DNA of 24,197 nt from Bordetella parapertussis (GTDB lineage Bacteria > Pseudomonadota > Gammaproteobacteria > Burkholderiales > Burkholderiaceae_B): contig CAMBZR010000055.1 of assembly GCA_945872285.1 (NCBI GenBank), forward strand, positions 1 through 24,197, read 5' to 3'. Below the pieces are notes generated by a model. That model did no database searches, was not told the origin of the DNA, and was given only the letters and a program-made list of their open reading frames with translations. Shown in pieces: positions 8,301 to 17,301 of the stretch. The position numbers and the translations under genes are program-made. Each line of letters starts with the position of its first letter. The first letter of the stretch is position 1.

Positions 8301-8342
8301 GTCAAAAAGTAAAGGCGCCGGCACGTCATGTGAACCGGCGCC
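8301..8342 (-). terminator. intrinsic terminator downstream of glnB
   Basis: On the minus strand a GC-rich perfect 8-base-pair stem, GGCGCCGG (8335-8342 read in reverse) with CCGGCGCC (8314-8321), encloses a 13-base loop and is followed by TTTACTTTTT. It sits between the glnB stop and the ggt start. A smaller hairpin (GGGC, GTGAT, GCCC at 8351-8363) precedes it. Confidence 0.75.
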
Positions 8343-8375
8343 CTGCAAAGGGGCGTGATGCCCAGAGCTTAGGTC

Positions 8376-8735
<360 letters not shown>

Positions 8736-10391
8736 TTAAAAGGTTTCGCGAAAACCGTTAGACAAAGGATAACGCCAATCGCGCCCGTATGCGCGAGCGG
8801 TGATACGGGGACCCGGCGGACTTTGCTTACGTTTGTACTCATTGATACGAATCAACCGGACGATTTGTTCGACCGCAACGCGCTCAAACCCTGCCGTCAC
8901 GATGTCGGCGGCAGATTGATTTTGCTCGACATAGCGCTCGATAATACCGTCAATAATGTCGTATTCGGGCAAATTATCCTGGTCGGTTTGATCGGGACGT
9001 AACTCGGCCGAGGGCGGGCGCGTAATGATGCGCTCAGGGATCACCTCAGACTGTAGGTTGCGCCAACGCGCCAAGCGGTACACCAAGGTTTTTGCCACAT
9101 CTTTGAGCACTGCAAAACCACCCGCCATGTCGCCATAAAGTGTGCAATAGCCGGTTGAGAGCTCAGATTTGTTACCCGTTGTCAGCACAAGATGACCAAA
9201 CTTGTTGGACAAGGCCATCAATAGCATGCCGCGCAGGCGAGCCTGAATGTTCTCTTCCGTGGCATCAAGCGCTTGACCGGCAAAAATGGGGCTAAGGACC
9301 TCATCAAAATTTGCAGCCAGCCCGGCGATCGCGATTTCTTCGTACTTAACCCCAAGGCGCTTGATCATGTCGCGGGCATCAATTTGCGAAATATCTGCGG
9401 TGTAACGCGAAGGCATCATCACAGCGTGAACGTTTTGAGCACCTAAAGCATCAACGGCAAGCGCCATCACGACAGCCGAATCGATACCGCCTGACAGCCC
9501 AAGAATCACCGTGCGAAAACCGTTCTTTTTGACGTAATCGGCCAGACAGGTCACCAAAGCCTGCCACACCTGCGCCTCAAGGCAAAGCGCGGGTGCTAGC
9601 GCCTGTTGCGTCAGCCCGGGCACCGCCGACGGGCAGACTGCCAGACGGCTGTCGCCTGAGACTTCAATCAGGCTTTGCTCGCTAACAAAGTCTGTTAATT
9701 GATTGATCACCACCCCGCTGGCGTCCATCGCAAACGAGGCGCCATCAAAGGTGAGCTCGTCTTGACCCCCGACTAAGTTGGCATAAAGCAAAGAGCAACC
9801 CGTTTTTGCCACGCAGGCACGGGCAACCGACAGGCGCTGCGCATGTTTGCCAATGCTGTAAGGCGAGGCATTTAGCACCAATAAGGTATGTGCGCCTTGC
9901 TGGGCGGCTGCCTCTGGGGCGACCTCAAACCAGATATCTTCGCAAATATTGACCCCAAAACAGACCCCTTTGACGGTAAAGGTGAGTGTATGTTCGCCGG
10001 CCACAAAATAACGCTGCTCGTCAAAGACTGCGTAATTCGGTAATTCGCGCTTGAAATAGGTGCCAAGCACTTTGCCCTCAAATAATACTGAGGCGGCGTT
10101 GCGTAACAAGCCATTTTGAAAAGTGATGTGACCCACCACTACATGCAGCCCAGTCAGGTCAGTCAGACTGGCACATAAGTCACTAAGAACGGCATCACAG
10201 TGCGTCACAAACGACGGTTTGAGCAACAGATCCTCGGGGGGATAGCCAGTCAGGACCAGTTCGGGCGTTAACAGCACCTGAGCGCCCGCAGCGTGCGCGA
10301 GGCGTGCTGCCTCGAGTACGCGCTGCGAATTACCGGCCAAGTCACCCACTAAAGCGTTAATTTGTGCAATGCTGACCTTGACGGCAGACAT
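8736..10391 (-). CDS. nadE: glutamine-dependent NAD+ synthetase
   Basis: A two-domain enzyme of 551 residues that makes NAD+ from deamido-NAD+, ATP and glutamine. The N-terminal nitrilase-like glutaminase domain (about 1-260) shows the catalytic triad E44 (LLTPELVLTGYPPEDLL), K114 (YFKRELPNY) and C150 (GVNICEDIWF). The C-terminal synthetase domain has the ATP-binding P-loop SGGIDS at 300-305 and a TTGNKSELSTGYCTLYGD block. Fused amidase and synthetase domains indicate that glutamine is the nitrogen donor. AGGA lies 5 bases before the ATG. The gene is followed immediately by glnB, which suggests that its activity is coupled to PII signalling. It is transcribed divergently from argH. Confidence 0.97.
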   Translation of the reverse strand: MSAVKVSIAQINALVGDLAGNSQRVLEAARLAHAAGAQVLLTPELVLTGYPPEDLLLKPSFVTHCDAVLSDLCASLTDLTGLHVVVGHITFQNGLLRNAASVLFEGKVLGTYFKRELPNYAVFDEQRYFVAGEHTLTFTVKGVCFGVNICEDIWFEVAPEAAAQQGAHTLLVLNASPYSIGKHAQRLSVARACVAKTGCSLLYANLVGGQDELTFDGASFAMDASGVVINQLTDFVSEQSLIEVSGDSRLAVCPSAVPGLTQQALAPALCLEAQVWQALVTCLADYVKKNGFRTVILGLSGGIDSAVVMALAVDALGAQNVHAVMMPSRYTADISQIDARDMIKRLGVKYEEIAIAGLAANFDEVLSPIFAGQALDATEENIQARLRGMLLMALSNKFGHLVLTTGNKSELSTGYCTLYGDMAGGFAVLKDVAKTLVYRLARWRNLQSEVIPERIITRPPSAELRPDQTDQDNLPEYDIIDGIIERYVEQNQSAADIVTAGFERVAVEQIVRLIRINEYKRKQSPPGPRITARAYGRDWRYPLSNGFRETF

Positions 10392-10458
10392 GAAGATCCT
10401 GATGATACGAGTTATTGTCTGAAAATTATCGCACGCCTGCGAGGTCGGCGCAGCACTC

Positions 10459-10464
10459 TATAAT
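10459..10464 (+). promoter_or_regulatory. -10 element of argH, implying a leaderless or near-leaderless transcript
   Basis: A perfect TATAAT lies 9 bases before the argH ATG. Initiation about 7 bases downstream would leave a leader of only about 3 bases. No convincing -35 hexamer is seen at 16-18 bases upstream, and no Shine-Dalgarno sequence exists between this box and the ATG. Confidence 0.5.
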
Positions 10465-10473
10465 CTAAGCATC

Positions 10474-11889
10474 ATGAAAAACACCAAAAACCTTACGCAT
10501 AATCAGTTTGACAAAAAAGCCCAAGCTTGGTCGGCACGCTTCTCTGAACCCGTTTCTGACCTCGTCAAGCGCTATACCGCCTCGGTGGGTTTTGACAAAC
10601 GTCTGGCCTTGGTAGATATCGAGGGCTCGCTCGCTCACGCAACGATGCTAGAGTCCGTCAAGGTGATCAGCCCCCAGGATTTAGCCGATATTCAGCGCGG
10701 AATGTCGCAAATTCGCAACGAGATCGAGGCTGACACGTTTATCTGGCTGCTTGACCTCGAAGACGTACACCTGAATATCGAAAAGCGCTTGGTCGAACTC
10801 GTCGGTGATGCAGGCAAGCGTCTGCACACCGGGCGCTCTCGTAACGACCAAGTCGCAACCGACATCCGACTGTGGTTGCGTAACGAAATTGATCAGCTCG
10901 GCGACTTGCTCAAAGCGCTGCGTCGGGCGCTCGCGACCGTTGCGCTGCGACAGGCCTCGACCATCTTGCCAGGCTTTACCCATATGCAAGTGGCTCAACC
11001 GGTTACCTTCGGCCATCATCTGCTTGCCTACGCCGAAATGTTCGCTCGCGACGCCAGTCGCCTAAGCGACTGTCGCAAGCGCGTCAATATTTTGCCTTTG
11101 GGTGCGGCAGCGCTTGCCGGGACGAGTTTTCCGATTAATCGTCCGCTCGTGGCCGAACTGCTGGGGTTTGACGATGTCTGTCAAAACTCGCTTGATGCGG
11201 TGTCTGACCGGGATTTTGCGATTGAATTTTGCAGCGCCTGCGCGCTGATCATGACGCATATTTCAAGGCTGTCTGAAGAGCTTATTATCTGGATGAGTCC
11301 ACGTGTGGGTTTTATTGACTTGCCTGATCGCTTTTGCACGGGCAGCTCGATCATGCCGCAAAAAAAGAACCCCGATGTGCCCGAACTTGCTCGCGGCAAA
11401 ACTGGCCGTGTCAATGGCAACTTAGTGGGCTTGCTCACGCTCATGAAAGGTCAGCCGCTGGCCTACAACAAAGACAATCAAGAAGACAAAGAAGGCTTGT
11501 TTGACACCGCAGACACCGTGCGTGACACCTTAATCATTTTTGCCGATATGGTTGCTGGCATTGAAGTCAAGCCCGACGCCATGCGCGCGGCCGCCCTTCA
11601 GGGGTTTGCCACTGCGACAGACTTAGCCGACTATCTGGTCAAGCGTGGTGTGGCGTTTCGCGACGCTCACGAGGCCGTCGCGCATGCTGTACGCGAGTGC
11701 GAGAAAAAATCTTGTGACCTTGCAGATTTAACGGTAGACGAACTCCGGGTATTTCATCCCTCGGTTGGCGATGACGTACACCAAGTGCTGACGCTTGAGG
11801 GCTCAGTCGCTGCACGCGATCACATCGGGGGCACTGCGCCTGCAAGGGTGCGGCAAGCTGCTGAAAAAATCTTGGCACAAACAAGTTAA
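10474..11889 (+). CDS. argH: argininosuccinate lyase
   Basis: Catalyses the last step of arginine synthesis, splitting argininosuccinate into arginine and fumarate, in the cytoplasm as a tetramer. It has 471 residues, a normal length. Fumarase/aspartase superfamily blocks are present: [17 protein letters not shown] near 114-130, [20 protein letters not shown] near 163-182 containing the catalytic histidine H170, and the flexible signature loop [12 protein letters not shown] at 290-301. The first ATG is the only usable start upstream of the conserved [12 protein letters not shown] block. It has no ribosome binding site, which fits the candidate leaderless promoter. Its stop codon overlaps the stop of convergent rlmD. 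Confidence 0.97.
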   Translation: MKNTKNLTHNQFDKKAQAWSARFSEPVSDLVKRYTASVGFDKRLALVDIEGSLAHATMLESVKVISPQDLADIQRGMSQIRNEIEADTFIWLLDLEDVHLNIEKRLVELVGDAGKRLHTGRSRNDQVATDIRLWLRNEIDQLGDLLKALRRALATVALRQASTILPGFTHMQVAQPVTFGHHLLAYAEMFARDASRLSDCRKRVNILPLGAAALAGTSFPINRPLVAELLGFDDVCQNSLDAVSDRDFAIEFCSACALIMTHISRLSEELIIWMSPRVGFIDLPDRFCTGSSIMPQKKNPDVPELARGKTGRVNGNLVGLLTLMKGQPLAYNKDNQEDKEGLFDTADTVRDTLIIFADMVAGIEVKPDAMRAAALQGFATATDLADYLVKRGVAFRDAHEAVAHAVRECEKKSCDLADLTVDELRVFHPSVGDDVHQVLTLEGSVAARDHIGGTAPARVRQAAEKILAQTS

Positions 11890-13196
11890 CGCTCGAACAC
11901 CGCGAGCGATTCTATGTGGCTGGTGTGCGGAAACATGTTAATCGCACCGGCGCTGCGCAACCGATAGCCCGCCTCTTGCACCAGTACAGCAGCGTCGCGC
12001 GCTAAGGTGGCCGGATTGCACGAGACGTAAACGATGCGCACGGGTCGCTCTTGCGGTGGCGCTGCAGCCAGAGCCTGCACCAACGCCTGCGCCCCTTCAC
12101 GCGGAGGATCAATCAACATACGATCGATTTTCCCTAAGCTTTGCAGCCAGGTGTGATCGACCTCAAACAGGTTCAAAGTCTGAAACCTTGCGTTCACGAT
12201 TCCTGCCGCAAGGGCTGCCTGCTCTGCGCGTGCGGTCAACGAAGCGCTGCCTTCTACGCCAACCACTTCGCGACACCGTGTCGCCAAAGGCAAGGTGAAA
12301 TTACCTAAGCCACAAAACATATCCGCGACACGATCTGTGGGCTGCACGCCAAGCAAACTTAAGGCGCGCGACACCAACACGCGATTAATCTGATGATTCA
12401 CCTGTGTGAAATCAGTTGGCCGATAAGGCATACGCAGCCCAAACTCGGGCAAGGTATAACTAAGCTTATACTCGTCTTCAGGCTCGAGGGGCTGCACAGT
12501 ATCGGGCCCCTTAGACTGTAACCACCATTGAATGTTGTGCTGCGCGGCAAACGCGCGAAGCGTAGCGATTTCGCTGTCGCTTAACGGGTCGAGATGACGT
12601 AACACCAAGGCGGTCACCGCATCACCCACACAGACTTCAATTTGCGCGAAACGATCAGGCGCAGACAGCGCCATAATCAACCCACGCAAAGGCACTAGCA
12701 AGGCGGCCACATGAGGCGGCAAAACATGGCAGGTTTTGATGTCGGCAACAAAGCTACTTTTTCGTTCGTGAAAACCCACCAGCACAGTGCCTTTTTTAGC
12801 AACCCAACGCACCGAAAGACGGGCGCGGTAGCGATATCCCCAAGACGGACCATGCAAAGGCGGCAACATTTGTTCAGGCCGCACGTTACCGATGTGCGCA
12901 AGATTATCTTCAAGGACACGTTGCTTGCTAGCGACTTGCGCCGCAGGGTCAAGGTGCTGCATGACACACCCCCCGCACACACCAAAATGCTCGCATCTGG
13001 GTTTAACTCGTTGCGATGACTCACGCACGATCACCTGAACGCGCCCGATATCGTAAGAAGGCTTGCGCCGAAAGATGTTCGCCGTGACGCGCTCTGAGCC
13101 TAGGGCGCCTTCGACAAATACCACCTTGCCCTCGTGCCGGGCGACACCTCGCGCCTCGAGGTCAAGGGACTCAACCTGCAGAATGTCTTGCGGCAT
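11886..13196 (-). CDS. rlmD: 23S rRNA (uracil-1939-C5)-methyltransferase
   Basis: A SAM-dependent enzyme that methylates U1939 of 23S rRNA (RumA/TrmA family). It has 436 residues, close to E. coli RlmD. An N-terminal TRAM-like domain (about 1-60) precedes the iron-sulfur cysteines C68, C74, C77 ([10 protein letters not shown]) and C156. The methyltransferase domain shows [14 protein letters not shown] near 292-305, the DPPREGA motif near 363-369 and the catalytic nucleophile C393 in [12 protein letters not shown]. No ribosome binding site is evident (AACGAACCCCT precedes the ATG). The gene lies just past the terminator of the upstream same-strand operon, so its promoter is unclear. Confidence 0.95.
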   Translation of the reverse strand: MPQDILQVESLDLEARGVARHEGKVVFVEGALGSERVTANIFRRKPSYDIGRVQVIVRESSQRVKPRCEHFGVCGGCVMQHLDPAAQVASKQRVLEDNLAHIGNVRPEQMLPPLHGPSWGYRYRARLSVRWVAKKGTVLVGFHERKSSFVADIKTCHVLPPHVAALLVPLRGLIMALSAPDRFAQIEVCVGDAVTALVLRHLDPLSDSEIATLRAFAAQHNIQWWLQSKGPDTVQPLEPEDEYKLSYTLPEFGLRMPYRPTDFTQVNHQINRVLVSRALSLLGVQPTDRVADMFCGLGNFTLPLATRCREVVGVEGSASLTARAEQAALAAGIVNARFQTLNLFEVDHTWLQSLGKIDRMLIDPPREGAQALVQALAAAPPQERPVRIVYVSCNPATLARDAAVLVQEAGYRLRSAGAINMFPHTSHIESLAVFER

Positions 13197-13219
13197 AGGG
13201 GTTCGTTTCTTTCAGAAAT

Positions 13220-13246
13220 AAAAAAACCTCTCGATTTCACGAGAGG
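13220..13246 (-). terminator. intrinsic terminator of the surE-pcm-nlpD operon
   Basis: On the minus strand a 7-base-pair stem, CCTCTCG with CGAGAGG around a 6-base loop, is followed directly by seven T residues (13226-13220). It is placed 19 bases after the last gene of the operon and is the clearest terminator in the window. Confidence 0.9.
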
Positions 13247-13265
13247 CGATCAAGCCTTGTGGCGA

Positions 13266-13943
13266 TTATTTTGGCGCAGTGACCGCGCCCGTCGGTGCTG
13301 CCCCTGAACTCGCAGCACCGGAGGCCTGAGCTGCGGCCCGAGCCTCGGCGCGGTCTAGCGCGGCCTGTTGTTTAGCACGCAAGGCAGCGCGCTCGGCCGA
13401 AGCTGTAGCTGAGAGTCGACCTTGCACAGCGTGTTGATCACGCATATATCCGATCAATATTTTGCGTTGCGCAGGGTTTAAGACATCCCAAAATGCCAGC
13501 CAACTTGTCTGCACTTCGTCAAACCCTGCGTCGATTTTTGCACGTGTTTTTTTGCGCAAGGCGATTGCATCGCGCGGATCGAACTTATCGGTCGCAAGTT
13601 CTTGGGTCAGCGCTGCGTATTCGGCCTGCCGCGCTAACCGATTCACAGACCACATTTTGCGACGCGCCTCGTGAGCGGCGTCGAGCTTTGCTTTTTGGGC
13701 AGGGTCTAGAACCAAACCTGTAATCAGGGAATCAGGCAATTTGCCCAGGCTATCACCTGTGAGGAGCGCAGCACTTGGCTCAGCGACCGCGGCAGGCGCG
13801 GGCGCAGCCAGACGTCTTTCTTCTGCCTGATTCAATTGGTTTGAAGAACGCAACTGCAATTGACCGTTTTGAGCGTTGACACAAACACTTACCAGAAGCA
13901 AAAACAAGGGGGTCAGAACAAGACGCAAATCATAGCTTCGCAT
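13266..13943 (-). CDS. exported hypothetical protein, DUF3106-like
   Basis: Function unknown. From the ATG at 13941-13943 (GGAG 7 bases upstream) it has 225 residues and begins with a clear signal peptide (MRSYDLRLVLTPLFLLLV, then SVCVNA before Q), so it is probably periplasmic. An earlier ATG at 13991 overlaps the preceding stop but would spoil the signal peptide. The mature part has an Ala/Pro-rich linker and then a charged helical region with two related motifs, LVLDPAQKAKL and DVLNPAQRKIL, reminiscent of the LTxxQ repeats of periplasmic Spy/CpxP-type helical proteins. It resembles the DUF3106 family common in betaproteobacteria. The C-terminus is Ala-rich and low in complexity. It is last in the surE operon and is followed by a terminator. 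Confidence 0.75.
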   Translation of the reverse strand: MRSYDLRLVLTPLFLLLVSVCVNAQNGQLQLRSSNQLNQAEERRLAAPAPAAVAEPSAALLTGDSLGKLPDSLITGLVLDPAQKAKLDAAHEARRKMWSVNRLARQAEYAALTQELATDKFDPRDAIALRKKTRAKIDAGFDEVQTSWLAFWDVLNPAQRKILIGYMRDQHAVQGRLSATASAERAALRAKQQAALDRAEARAAAQASGAASSGAAPTGAVTAPK

Positions 13944-13987
13944 AAGAAGGCTCCGTGGGGCGGTCGGTGGCCGCAAAAAAATACTTA

Positions 13988-14761
13988 TCATGACCAGGCT
14001 GCCAGATATTGCGCCCAGTGTGGCTCGGTGCTCTCTTGCAGGGTCGTGCGCACCAAATCAATTTCGGCCTGATAGGCCACTGGATCGAGCTCGCCCCGAA
14101 TCAGTCTGAAGCGGCAATATACCAACCAGGTATTGACCACATCGGTCTCGCAATAGGCCCGTACTTCGTTGGCACGCCCGTTTGACCAGGCGTCCCAGAC
14201 GAGGCTGCCGTCCATCCCCAGTTTGCCCGGAAATCCGCACAATTTAGCCAGCTCATCTAGGGGTGCGTTGCCACGCCCGTTGTACTTTGCCAGAACATCC
14301 ATCAGGTCAAGATGACGCGTGTGATAGCGGCTCAGATAGTTGTTATAGCGAAACTCTTTGTCGTCTTCGCCCAAATCCCAGTAACGAGGTGCTGCGATAC
14401 CGTGAATTAGGGTTCGGTAGTGCAAGACGGGCAAATCAAAACCCGAACCATTCCAACTAATCAGTTTGGGCGTGTAGCGTTCGATCGTCTTAAAAAAACT
14501 GGTCAGTAACACAGGTTCGGCATCGTCGGCCTGCCCCAAACACCGAACTCTAAAACCTTTGTCATCACGAAACACACAACCCACCACCGCCACCCGCTGC
14601 AGGTGATGGGGCAAAAAAGTAGTGCCGGTGAGTTCTTTGCGCGCAGCAAAAGCGCGCTCGGCCACCTCGGCGTCCGTCACGTCGGCACCCCAATGATGTA
14701 GACGCCTCAAGCCTTCTATATCAGGGATAGTTTCCAGGTCAAAAACGAGTGTGGGTGTCAT
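13988..14761 (-). CDS. predicted 3'-5' exonuclease related to the PolB exonuclease domain
   Basis: A 257-residue stand-alone DEDD-type exonuclease of the DNA_pol_B_exo2 family. Expected metal-binding residues are visible: D8 and E10 in LVFDLETIPD (ExoI), D109 in SWNGSGFDLPVL (ExoII), and Y203 with D207 in RAYCETDVVNTW, giving the YxxxD pattern of the DEDDy subgroup (ExoIII). There are no polymerase domains, so the protein probably trims DNA or RNA 3' ends; the real substrate is not known. It starts 11 bases after the nlpD stop without a strong ribosome binding site, and its stop overlaps a possible upstream start of the next gene. In many relatives rpoS occupies the position after nlpD. Confidence 0.88.
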   Translation of the reverse strand: MTPTLVFDLETIPDIEGLRRLHHWGADVTDAEVAERAFAARKELTGTTFLPHHLQRVAVVGCVFRDDKGFRVRCLGQADDAEPVLLTSFFKTIERYTPKLISWNGSGFDLPVLHYRTLIHGIAAPRYWDLGEDDKEFRYNNYLSRYHTRHLDLMDVLAKYNGRGNAPLDELAKLCGFPGKLGMDGSLVWDAWSNGRANEVRAYCETDVVNTWLVYCRFRLIRGELDPVAYQAEIDLVRTTLQESTEPHWAQYLAAWS

Positions 14762-14772
14762 GCGAGCGGTGC

Positions 14773-15588
14773 TTAACGGCCAGGTAAGTATTGCAGGGGA
14801 TCAACAGGCGTACCTTGCCTGCGCACTTCAAAGTGCAAGCGCACCGACGCTGCATCGGTTTGACCCATTTCGGCGATCTTTGCGCCTTTTTTAACCTCTT
14901 GATCTTTTTTAACTAGCAGAGTCCGGTTATGCGCATAGGCTGTGATGAACCCATTTGTGTGTTCGATGATGACTAAGTTACCTAAACCTCGAACCCCGTT
15001 ACCGGCGTACATCACTTTGCCGTTGGCCGCCGCTTCGATCGCGTCGCCGGCGTTACCAGCGATGTCGATCCCTTTGGTCGTTGGTGTAAAGCCTTGAATC
15101 ACCTTGCCTTGCGCAGGCCAACCCCAACTGATTAAACCTGCATCGGCCGCAGGCGTGGGGGTTTCGCCCATTTGGGCGCTGCCGCCAGAGGCATCGAGCG
15201 CACGCGCTTCGGGCTTGCTTGAACTTGCAGGCCGCACAGGCGCGGCAGCTGACTCTGAGCCCTCTGAGAGCCTTAAAGTTTGGCCAATAATCAACCTGTT
15301 GAGATTGACGTTCTTGTTCAGCCGCAAGATGGTGGCCTCGTCAACGCCGGTTGCGCGCGCGATTTTATTGACCGTGTCACCAGCCTTAATGACATAGGTG
15401 CGAGCCGTGGCCGAAGAACTACTGTTTAAGTCGGTTACAGGGGCGCGACTGCCAGAGTTGTTGGCGCAGCCCCCTAACAAAACCAGGGCACACGCGAAGA
15501 CGACGCCCGAGCGCGCCCAAAGCGGCCAGCGAACCTCAAGCTCGCTACCTTGCACCATATTGCTTTGTCTAACGTGCCCAACGTGCAT
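14773..15588 (-). CDS. nlpD: NlpD-like lipoprotein, LysM and degenerate M23 (LytM) domains
   Basis: A murein hydrolase activator: NlpD switches on the amidase AmiC for septal peptidoglycan splitting. The best start is the ATG at 15586-15588, preceded by AGGAG at 6 bases; an ATG at 15609 overlaps pcm but lacks this. From there the protein has 271 residues, with a lipobox LGGC at Cys41, a LysM domain at about 64-108 (YVIKAGDTVNKIARATGVDE) and a C-terminal LytM domain at about 160-268. The LytM metal ligands are lost: KGIDIAGNAGD replaces HxGxD, as in E. coli NlpD, so it is an activator rather than an enzyme. It lies between pcm and an exonuclease gene. Confidence 0.93.
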   Translation of the reverse strand: MHVGHVRQSNMVQGSELEVRWPLWARSGVVFACALVLLGGCANNSGSRAPVTDLNSSSSATARTYVIKAGDTVNKIARATGVDEATILRLNKNVNLNRLIIGQTLRLSEGSESAAAPVRPASSSKPEARALDASGGSAQMGETPTPAADAGLISWGWPAQGKVIQGFTPTTKGIDIAGNAGDAIEAAANGKVMYAGNGVRGLGNLVIIEHTNGFITAYAHNRTLLVKKDQEVKKGAKIAEMGQTDAASVRLHFEVRRQGTPVDPLQYLPGR

Positions 15589-15605
15589 GCGTTTCTCCTG
15601 TTTGC

Positions 15606-16421
15606 TCATGTTTGCACCCCTGCCTTGAGAGGCACAAATCTGACTTCTTCGAGTTCTTGCCTGTCCCAGCTCGAAGCACCTGTTCTGGTCACGCGAATCA
15701 ACCGCTGTGCGCTTGTTCCTTCGGGGGCAATCAAGACCCCGCCAATCCTTAACTGCGCAAGCAAAGTCTGCGGAATCCGGATGCCCGCTGCCGCGACCAC
15801 GATTGCATCAAAAGGTGCAACCGAAGGCAACCCCAACATACCATCACCATGCACCAGACGCACTTTAGTGAGCCTAAGCAATCGCAAGTGTTCTTTAGCC
15901 GTATCGTACAACGCGCGAATACGCTCAATCGAATGCACCTGCGCAAATACCTTGGCCATGACTGCCGCCTGATAACCGCAACCGGTACCAACCTCGAGCA
16001 CTCGTGCAGGCATCGTGGCGTTGCACACTGCCGCAATCATACGAGCTACCACCCATGGCTGCGAAATCGTTTGTCCGTGACCAATCGGGAGCGAGGCGTC
16101 GTCATAAGCACGACTTGCGAGCGCTTGGTCAACGAACACATGGCGCGGAATCAACTGCATGGCGGCAAGCACCTGGTCTTGCGTGATGCCCTGAGCGTGC
16201 AGGCGCTGGACCATCGCCTCGCGCATTCGTTCAGAGTTCAAGCCTAGATTTTCGCTAGCAAGTGCCGCAACCGGTGAGCCACTGGCCAATCGATTTGGAA
16301 TGCGGGTCGCTGAGATGCGGGTGTTACTGTTCGAGGCAGTAATTCCGTGCAACCCTCGCCCAACACCCGAACGAGAGTCTTTGACTGCCATGCGCAAGGT
16401 TGACGGCCGGCCTAGAGGCAT
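15606..16421 (-). CDS. pcm: protein-L-isoaspartate O-methyltransferase with N-terminal extension
   Basis: Repairs aged proteins by methylating L-isoaspartyl residues with SAM. Conserved blocks are [16 protein letters not shown] near 107-122, the SAM-binding [16 protein letters not shown] near 141-156, and VHGDG further on. From the ATG at 16419-16421 it has 271 residues, while the family is usually about 210. The extra 55-60 residues at the N-terminus are rich in Ser, Arg and Gly with no recognisable motif. A TTG at 16436 and an ATG at 16391 are alternative starts. The ATG chosen overlaps the surE stop by 10 bases and has GGTGAG upstream. Its stop lies 17 bases upstream of the chosen nlpD start. 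The conserved surE-pcm-nlpD order supports the call. Confidence 0.94.
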   Translation of the reverse strand: MPLGRPSTLRMAVKDSRSGVGRGLHGITASNSNTRISATRIPNRLASGSPVAALASENLGLNSERMREAMVQRLHAQGITQDQVLAAMQLIPRHVFVDQALASRAYDDASLPIGHGQTISQPWVVARMIAAVCNATMPARVLEVGTGCGYQAAVMAKVFAQVHSIERIRALYDTAKEHLRLLRLTKVRLVHGDGMLGLPSVAPFDAIVVAAAGIRIPQTLLAQLRIGGVLIAPEGTSAQRLIRVTRTGASSWDRQELEEVRFVPLKAGVQT

Positions 16422-17164
16422 AAAGGGCTCACCCAATCAGACATTTGCCCAAGCTGCGCGTGCTCAGTCAGATCCAGACGCAGTGGGGTGACCGACACAA
16501 AACCCGTGGCGATTGCATCGAAATCGGTGCCAGCGCTTGCGTCGTTGGCCGCCCCAGCGGGGCCAATCCAGTAAACGGTCTCGCCGTAAGGGGTCGCCAA
16601 GCGCACAACCGGCTGAGACGGATGACGCTTACCCAAACGGGTGGCCTTAAAGCCCTTGACTTGTGTGACAGGCAGATCAGGAAAATTCACATTCAACAAA
16701 ACAGGGCCTAAAACCGGTTGCGCCAGTTGTCGCACCACCAGACGCTGCGCCTGCGCGACCGCAGCCTCTAGGTTTGACCAACTTCTGGACACCAGCGAAA
16801 ACGCAATCGCAGAGATACCAAATAAGTAACCTTCAGAGGCCGCCGCAACCGTGCCGGAATACAGCGTGTCATCACCCATATTGGCGCCATTATTGATGCC
16901 TGAGACAACTAAATCAGGACGGCGATCCAACAGCCCAGTGAGGGCAACGTGTACGCAATCTGAGGGCGTGCCGTTGACGTAGATAAACCCGTTCGAGGCG
17001 TGGCGCACAGCCAGTGGCCGAGTCAGGGTCAAAGAGTTTGAAGCGCCGCTATGATTAACCTCGGGCGCGACGACGGTGACTTCGGCGATGGTGCGCAGCG
17101 AGACCACCAAAGCCTCGAGGCCCGGCGCCGTGTAGCCGTCGTCATTTGAAACAAGAATGTGCAT
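16412..17164 (-). CDS. surE: 5'-nucleotidase / survival protein SurE
   Basis: A metal-dependent nucleoside monophosphate and exopolyphosphate phosphatase, 250 residues, the usual length. The N-terminus [15 protein letters not shown] carries metal ligands D8 and D9; [10 protein letters not shown] holds S39, and [19 protein letters not shown] holds N91, completing the site. [12 protein letters not shown] is the other conserved block. It is first in the surE-pcm-nlpD operon and divergent from plsY. No ribosome binding site precedes the ATG. A TATTAT sequence at 17183-17178 on the minus strand would start transcription only about 7 bases before the ATG. Confidence 0.96.
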   Translation of the reverse strand: MHILVSNDDGYTAPGLEALVVSLRTIAEVTVVAPEVNHSGASNSLTLTRPLAVRHASNGFIYVNGTPSDCVHVALTGLLDRRPDLVVSGINNGANMGDDTLYSGTVAAASEGYLFGISAIAFSLVSRSWSNLEAAVAQAQRLVVRQLAQPVLGPVLLNVNFPDLPVTQVKGFKATRLGKRHPSQPVVRLATPYGETVYWIGPAGAANDASAGTDFDAIATGFVSVTPLRLDLTEHAQLGQMSDWVSPLCL

Positions 17165-17261
17165 ATGCTTTGGCTAAATAATACTTTTTAAGCTGAATGA
17201 TAATTGTACTCGCTGGCGGTGTTTTTTTGCTATGCAAACCACACCACAGACGGCCGCGCGT

Positions 17262-17267
17262 TAGAAT
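17262..17267 (+). promoter_or_regulatory. possible -10 element for plsY
   Basis: TAGAAT matches the sigma70 -10 consensus at five of six positions and would give a leader of about 28 bases before the plsY ATG. No clear -35 hexamer is visible at the proper spacing, so this is a weak call. Confidence 0.3.
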
Positions 17268-17301
17268 CAAGCGGATCTTTTCTCCAGGCCGGAAATCCCC
17301 T

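Noticed and set aside
17197..17301. N-terminal extension of PlsY by 35 residues
   Set aside because: The extension is basic and does not resemble the family, while the ATG at 17302 has a plausible ribosome binding site and begins at the usual PlsY N-terminus.
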